Positions 8,261 to 12,167 of a stretch of DNA of 12,167 nt are shown here, piece after piece; position 1 is the first letter of the stretch; each line of letters begins with the position of its first letter. The notes beneath the pieces were generated by a model. That model had not been told where the DNA came from. It was given only the letters and a program-made list of their open reading frames with translations, and searched no databases. This DNA comes from an uncultured Olsenella sp. (GTDB lineage: Bacteria; Actinomycetota; Coriobacteriia; Coriobacteriales; Atopobiaceae). The stretch covers positions 1 to 12,167 of the forward strand of contig CAUGFC010000053.1 of NCBI GenBank assembly GCA_959598545.1. Direction: 5' to 3'. The translations under genes were made by a program, and so were the position numbers.

Positions 8261-9217
8261 CTACCAGCGCAGCAGGCACGCCCCCGTGTCGAGGCCCGCG
8301 CCGAAGCCGACGAGGGCGACGAGCTGGCCGCGCTCGAGGGAGCCCGAGCGGGCGAGGCGGTCGAGCGCGAGCGGGATGCAGGCGCTCGAGATGTTGCCGG
8401 TCTCGGCGAGGGCGCGCGCCACCTTGGCGTCGTCGATGCCCAGACGGCTCACGGCCGACGAGAGGATGCGCTCGTTGGCCTGGTGGAAGACAAAGTGATC
8501 GACGTCGTCGACGGAGACGCCGGCCTCCTCGCAGAGCTCGGTGACGGAGGTCACGATCGCGTTCACGCCGAACTTGAAGACGCGGCGGCCCTCCATCGCG
8601 AGATGCGGCTCGGGGCGGTCGGTCCTGTCGTAGGGGGAGGTGCCGGGGACTCCGGGGACGTGGAGCACCTCGACGGTGGGGTCGGTGGTGAGGCGGACGG
8701 AGAGCGGGTTCTCCCCGCCCGCGCCGAGCACGGCGGCCGCGGCGCCGTCGCCGAAGAGGACGCACGTGGCGCGGTCGGACCAGTCCACGAGACGGCTGAC
8801 CTTCTCGGCCGCGACCACGAGCACGCGCTCCGCGCGGCCCCGGGACAGGTAGCCGTCCGCCACGTCCATCGCGAAGACGAAGCCCGCGCACGCGGCGGAG
8901 ACGTCGAAGGCGGGGCAGGAGGCGCCGAGAAGCTCGGCGACGGCGCAGGCCTCGGCGGGCATGAGATGGTCGCCGCTCGTGGTGGAGCAGACGATGAGGT
9001 CGAGCTGGTCGGGCGTCACGCCGGCGGCCTCGAGGGCGGCGCGGCTGGCGGCGACGGCAAGGTCGTCCAGGGTCTCGGTGGTGCACAGGCGGCGCTCCGA
9101 GATGCCGGTGCGCTGGGAGATCCACTCGTCAGAGGTGTCGAGGAACTCGGAGAGCTCGTCGTTGGTGACCGCACGCTCGGGCAGGGCGGAGCCGGTGCCC
9201 AGTACGCAGAACCCCAT
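8261..9217 (-). CDS. fabH: 3-oxoacyl-ACP synthase III (FabH)
   Basis: FabH starts each chain by condensing an acyl-CoA primer with malonyl-ACP, so primer choice here sets straight- or branched-chain output. The 318-residue protein matches the family length (E. coli FabH 317). Cys110 in DVSAACAGFVFAMD, His245 in FVFHQANERIL and Asn275 in ETGNISSACIPLAL form the catalytic triad. DEWISQRTGISERR at 30-43 is the conserved N-terminal block. FGAGLDTGACLLRW closes the protein in place of the common GGGLTWG ending. Primer specificity cannot be read from the sequence. The start at ATG 9217 has GGGAGG four bases upstream; the in-frame extension to 9289 has no initiator support and would run through the control region. 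It is the first gene of the operon. Confidence 0.95.
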   Translation of the reverse strand: MGFCVLGTGSALPERAVTNDELSEFLDTSDEWISQRTGISERRLCTTETLDDLAVAASRAALEAAGVTPDQLDLIVCSTTSGDHLMPAEACAVAELLGASCPAFDVSAACAGFVFAMDVADGYLSRGRAERVLVVAAEKVSRLVDWSDRATCVLFGDGAAAAVLGAGGENPLSVRLTTDPTVEVLHVPGVPGTSPYDRTDRPEPHLAMEGRRVFKFGVNAIVTSVTELCEEAGVSVDDVDHFVFHQANERILSSAVSRLGIDDAKVARALAETGNISSACIPLALDRLARSGSLERGQLVALVGFGAGLDTGACLLRW

Positions 9218-9253
9218 GTCGCCTCCCGTCTTGGTTCGTGGTTGGCGCCAAAT

Positions 9254-9269
9254 TGTTAACGCGTCAACA
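9254..9269. promoter_or_regulatory. Candidate operator between fabH and birA
   Basis: TGTTAACGCGTCAACA is a 16-bp inverted repeat with one mismatched pair, standing in an AT-richer patch of an otherwise GC-rich region. It overlaps a possible -35 of the rightward promoter and lies just downstream of the predicted fabH transcription start. A dimeric repressor bound here could control both directions. A related sequence, GTAACGTTAAC (9354-9364), overlaps the first codons of birA. The site does not match the FapR or FabT consensus as I know them, and the regulator is not in the window. The assignment is inferred from symmetry and position. Confidence 0.4.
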
Positions 9270-9284
9270 TCTCTTTGGTAGGCT
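9257..9284 (+). promoter_or_regulatory. Candidate birA promoter (extended -10)
   Basis: TGGTAGGCT at 9276-9284 fits the extended -10 pattern TGnTAnnnT, which is common in high-GC Gram-positive bacteria. A weak -35, TTAACG (9257-9262), stands 16 bases upstream. Transcription would begin near 9291, leaving a leader of about 59 nt before ATG 9350. The -35 lies inside the candidate operator. The motif is short, so chance occurrence is possible. Confidence 0.35.
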
Positions 9285-9288
9285 AGCA
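9280..9288 (-). promoter_or_regulatory. Candidate fab operon promoter (extended -10)
   Basis: On the minus strand, TGCTAGCCT fits TGnTAnnnT and overlaps the opposing birA -10 by five bases. No convincing -35 was found upstream, which is compatible with an extended -10 promoter. Transcription would start near 9273, giving fabH a leader of about 56 nt that contains the near-palindrome at 9254-9269. Confidence is low because only one hexamer-class motif supports the call. Confidence 0.35.
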
Positions 9289-9349
9289 AAAGACGCGAAG
9301 CTGAACGCGGTCTTATGCAGGTTGGGCGATTTTGCCATGAGGTCTACAC

Positions 9350-10123
9350 ATGGGTAACGTTAACATGCTCCGTGACGGACCCACCCCCGACGAACAGGTC
9401 GGCATGACGACAAAGCTGCTGCTCACAGTACTCGAGGAGACTGGCTCCACCAACGACGACGCGCTCGGGCTCGGGCGCGCCGGGGCGCCGCACGGCACGG
9501 CCGTGGCCGCACGGCGCCAGACGGCGGGGCGCGGGCGTCGGGGCCACGCGTGGGAGTCTCCCGTCGGCAACCTGTACCTCTCCGTGGTGCTGCGTCCCGC
9601 CGTTGTGCCGGCGCGCCTCCCGGGCCTGGCGGCGGTCTGCGGGCTCGGGGCGGCCGACGTGCTGCGGGATGCGCGGCTCAAGTGGCCCAACGACCTTCTC
9701 GCCCGCGGGCGCAAGCTCGCCGGGGTCCTCGTGGAGGCGGCGCGCGACGACGCCGGAGACACGTTCGCCGTCTGCGGGATCGGCGTGAACGTGGAGAGCG
9801 CGCCGCGCGACCTGGGCGCGATCTCCCTCGCGGATCTGGGCGAGGCGCCGTCCTTCTCGCCCCTGGCGGAGTCCCTGCGCGACGCGATCGTCAGCCGGGT
9901 CGACGCCTGGACGGCGGCGGGCGGCGACCGACCGCTCGACGGCGTTCGAGACGACTACCTGTCCCGCCTCGCCTGGCTGGGCGAGAAGGTCCGTGCGCTC
10001 GCCGCCGAGGACGGCTCCGAGGTCTCGCGCGGCACCTTCGAGACCGTCGATCCCTGGGGCCGCGCCGTCGTCGACGGCATCGCCTACGCCGCCGAGCAGA
10101 TCTCCCTGCGCCCCCTCGCCTGA
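9350..10123 (+). CDS. birA: Biotin-[acetyl-CoA-carboxylase] ligase, no DNA-binding domain
   Basis: This enzyme activates biotin with ATP and attaches it to the acceptor lysine of BCCP (here Lys125 of AccB). The 257-residue protein has TGSTN at 31-35, the adenylate-binding loop GRGRRGHAW at 60-68, KWPNDLL at 111-117, GRKLAGVLVEA at 120-130 and GIGVNV at 143-148. A small beta-rich C-terminal domain (about 208-255) includes WGRAVVDG. There is no N-terminal helix-turn-helix, so it is a group I ligase and should not repress transcription by itself. The start at ATG 9350 has a GAGG seven bases upstream. ATG 9404 would give a shorter 239-residue protein that still keeps every motif, and cannot be excluded. 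It is divergent from the fab operon and convergent with rpoC. Confidence 0.94.
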   Translation: MGNVNMLRDGPTPDEQVGMTTKLLLTVLEETGSTNDDALGLGRAGAPHGTAVAARRQTAGRGRRGHAWESPVGNLYLSVVLRPAVVPARLPGLAAVCGLGAADVLRDARLKWPNDLLARGRKLAGVLVEAARDDAGDTFAVCGIGVNVESAPRDLGAISLADLGEAPSFSPLAESLRDAIVSRVDAWTAAGGDRPLDGVRDDYLSRLAWLGEKVRALAAEDGSEVSRGTFETVDPWGRAVVDGIAYAAEQISLRPLA

Positions 10124-10210
10124 CTGACAGGTCTTGCGCCTCGCGTCCTCGCCGCAGCCCCCGCGGCCCGCAAATCCCGTCACTCACGCACGATCTAGGC
10201 CGGCGACCTT

Positions 10211-10315
10211 CGTCCCATACGCACGGACCGCCCGCCCCTCTCGACCGGCGATTTCTGAGCGAAGCTCAGTGAGCCGGTGAGAGGGACGGGCGGTCCCTCA
10301 GGTGCGTATGGGACG
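10211..10315. repeat. 105-nt imperfect inverted repeat between birA and rpoC
   Basis: Two long arms fold into a near-continuous stem. The pairs are 10211-10224 with 10302-10315 (14 bp, exact), 10225-10234 with 10287-10296 (10 bp), 10236-10242 with 10279-10285 (7 bp), 10244-10249 with 10273-10278 (6 bp) and 10255-10260 with 10264-10269 (6 bp). The loop is GAA at 10261-10263. A 5-nt bulge (CTCAG) and one asymmetric internal loop interrupt it, for about 43 pairs in all. It lies between convergent gene ends, five bases from the rpoC stop on one side and 87 from birA on the other. Neither side has a T run. It may act as a bidirectional transcription barrier, be a small miniature element, or encode a structured RNA. 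The remaining bases of the gap (10124-10210) show nothing recognisable. Confidence 0.85.
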
Positions 10316-10320
10316 AGCGC

Positions 10321-12167
10321 CTACTCCTCGCTCTCCTGGCGGACCACCTGCGAGAGGAGGTCGTCGAGGGAGCCGAGGTCCTCGTTGATGACGTCCGAGC
10401 CCTCGCTCGACGCGTCGGAGCCGCCGATCAGCTCGTCGTCGTCGAAGTGGTGCGTGGCCGGGGCGGCCGTGCCGAGCATGATGTCGGCGTCGGCGTCGGG
10501 CGAGAAGACCATGTTCAGGAGCTGGGACAGGTCCTCGCTGTCGGCCTCGTCCTCGTCAGGCTCGAGGATGTAGAGCAGGCCGCGGGCCTCGAGGCCGTCG
10601 CGGAGCTCCTCGATCGCCTTGGCACCGATGCCGTCGATGCGCAGGAGGTCGTCCTCGGTCTTGCCGATGAGGTCGCCGACGGTCTCGATGCCGACCTCGC
10701 TGAACTTGTTGGTCCAGCGCTGCGACACGCCGAGGTCGTCGAAGAGGTAGAGCTTGGCGTCCTCGCTGGAGAGCGTGCGGCCGTTCTTGGAGTACACGCC
10801 GCCGAAGCCGAAGTCGTCGCCGACCCAGTCGAGCTGCTTGGGCAGCTTCTCCTCGATGCCCTTGAGCTCGTCGGGCGCCCACTCGGGCAGGCTCTTGGCG
10901 AGCGGCGAGGTGGGGCCGTCGATCTTCGTGCCGTGGTAGGTGAGCTCGACGTCGTTGTACGCCGAGAGGCCCGTGCCGGCCGGGATCTGCTTGCCGACGA
11001 TGACGTTGGACTTGAGGTCGAGCAGGTGGTCCACATCGCCCTCGATGGCGGCCTCGGTGAGGACGCCGGCGGTGCGGATGAACGACGCGCTGGAGAGCCA
11101 GGAGTCGATGGAGCTGGCCACCTTGAGGGTGCCCAGGATCACGGGCTCGGCCTCGGGCGGCGTGCCGCCGGCGAGCGCGACGTTGCGCACGGTGTCGGCG
11201 AAGACGTAGCGGTCGACGTACTGGCCCAGCAGGTACTGGGAGTCGCCGGGGTTGGTGACCTGGACGCGACGCAGCATCTGACGCGCGATGACCTCGATGT
11301 GCTTGTCGTTGAGGTCGACGCCCTGGGAGGTGTAGACGTCCTTCACGGACTCCACGAAGGTGTGCATCGTGGACTCGATGTCGGTGAGCTTGCGCAGCTT
11401 GCGGAAGTTCACGAAGCCGCGGGTGATCTGGTCGCCGGCGCGGACCTCGACGCCGTCCTCGACGCCCGGCATGAAGCGCACGGACGCGGGGACGCGCCAC
11501 TCCTCGATGGTGCGGGTGGCGTCCTCGGAGTCCACGATGCGCAGCAGGTACTCTGCCTGCTCGGGGGTGATGCGCAGGGTGCCGGAGACCGGCGCAAGGT
11601 CGGCCTCGCGGCCGAGGATCTTCTCGTTGACGTTGCCGACGACGTCGAACATGCGGGCGACCGTGGGGAGGCCCTGCGTGATGTCGTCAGCGCCCGCGAC
11701 GCCGCCGGAGTGAATCGTACGCATCGTGAGCTGGGTGCCCGGCTCGCCGATGGACTGGGCGGCGATGACGCCGACGGCGGTGCCGATGTTGACCGGACGA
11801 CGCGTGGAGAGGTCCCAGCCGTAGCACTTCTGGCAGACGCCGTACTTGGACTTGCAGGTGAGCAGCGCGCGGAGCTCGACCTTCTTGAGGCCGTGCTCGA
11901 CCAGCATCTCCAGGTCGTCGCGGGAGGTGATGTAGCCGTCACGCGCGATGAGCACCTCGCCGGTGGCGGGGTCGCAGATGTCGTTCAGGGCGCAGCGGCC
12001 GATGAGGTCGGTGTCGACGCTCGTGGCGCCCGGCTTGATCAGCGGGTAGGTGACGCCCTCGTCGGTGCCGCAGTCCTCCTCGCGGACGATGACGTCCTGG
12101 GCCACGTCGACGAGACGACGGGTCAGGTAGCCGGAGTCGGAGGTGTGGGAGGCGGTGTCGACGAGGC
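10321..12167 (-). CDS. rpoC: RNA polymerase beta' subunit, C-terminal part (5' end beyond window), with alpha-CTD-like extension
   Basis: This is the C-terminal 614 residues of the beta' subunit; the gene continues past the right edge. Numbered from the first full codon, it opens with the SGYLTRRLVDVAQDV block (11-25). A second zinc site follows with C32, C104, C111 and C114, spaced almost as in E. coli (814, 888, 895, 898). The trigger loop GEPGTQLTMRTIHSGG at 140-155 has catalytic His152, and there is no large lineage-specific insert after it. The usual end of the subunit is near IPAGTG at 394-399. About 215 residues follow: a unique segment (400-473), a helix-hairpin-helix module (474-531) resembling the alpha-subunit C-terminal domain, and a very acidic tail (532-614). 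No M in the visible part is a true start. The stop is five bases from the 105-nt inverted repeat. Confidence 0.96.
   Translation of the reverse strand, partial: LVDTASHTSDSGYLTRRLVDVAQDVIVREEDCGTDEGVTYPLIKPGATSVDTDLIGRCALNDICDPATGEVLIARDGYITSRDDLEMLVEHGLKKVELRALLTCKSKYGVCQKCYGWDLSTRRPVNIGTAVGVIAAQSIGEPGTQLTMRTIHSGGVAGADDITQGLPTVARMFDVVGNVNEKILGREADLAPVSGTLRITPEQAEYLLRIVDSEDATRTIEEWRVPASVRFMPGVEDGVEVRAGDQITRGFVNFRKLRKLTDIESTMHTFVESVKDVYTSQGVDLNDKHIEVIARQMLRRVQVTNPGDSQYLLGQYVDRYVFADTVRNVALAGGTPPEAEPVILGTLKVASSIDSWLSSASFIRTAGVLTEAAIEGDVDHLLDLKSNVIVGKQIPAGTGLSAYNDVELTYHGTKIDGPTSPLAKSLPEWAPDELKGIEEKLPKQLDWVGDDFGFGGVYSKNGRTLSSEDAKLYLFDDLGVSQRWTNKFSEVGIETVGDLIGKTEDDLLRIDGIGAKAIEELRDGLEARGLLYILEPDEDEADSEDLSQLLNMVFSPDADADIMLGTAAPATHHFDDDELIGGSDASSEGSDVINEDLGSLDDLLSQVVRQESEE

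Noticed and set aside
7979..9259. Plus-strand open frame of 426 codons
   Set aside because: Antisense to acpP and fabH and spans both; no protein family signature.
10211..10315. Classical Rho-independent terminator
   Set aside because: The stem is far too long and no T run follows on either strand, so it is listed as an inverted repeat of unknown role.

Overview
The window comes from a high-GC bacterium. It looks like an actinobacterium of the Coriobacteriia (Olsenella, Atopobium or Collinsella type). That placement is an inference from gene order, GC-rich coding and the form of RpoC, because no rRNA marker is present. No tRNA, rRNA, CRISPR array, insertion sequence or phage gene was seen. 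There is no gene-free stretch over 300 bases.

Positions 1-9217 (minus strand) hold a nearly complete type II fatty-acid synthesis operon. In transcription order it reads fabH, acpP, fabK, fabD, fabG, fabF, accB, fabZ, accC and a fused accD-accA that runs off the left edge. Acetyl-CoA carboxylase (AccB, AccC, AccDA) makes malonyl-CoA, FabD loads it on ACP, FabH starts the chain, and FabF, FabG, FabZ and FabK run the elongation cycle. Most junctions are 2-13 nt gaps or 8-13 nt overlaps, so translation is probably coupled. Three wider gaps carry a palindrome or hairpin (3061-3091, 5281-5309, 8214-8228). The gene order matches the Streptococcus pneumoniae fab cluster, minus the leading fabT regulator and with accD and accA joined.

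Positions 9218-9349 are a compact divergent control region. It holds two overlapping extended -10 motifs on opposite strands and a 16-bp near-palindrome that could be an operator. To its right, birA (biotin-protein ligase, plus strand, 9350-10123) encodes the enzyme that would biotinylate AccB from the operon.

Positions 10124-10320 separate birA from the convergent 3' end of rpoC. This gap contains an unusual 105-nt imperfect inverted repeat (10211-10315; about 43 base pairs with a 3-nt loop).

Positions 10321-12167 (minus strand) are the C-terminal part of RNA polymerase beta' (rpoC). Its normal end is followed by about 215 extra residues. These include a helix-hairpin-helix module that resembles the alpha-subunit C-terminal domain, with the main DNA-contact residues at the same spacing, and then an acidic tail. 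This is the most unusual item in the window.
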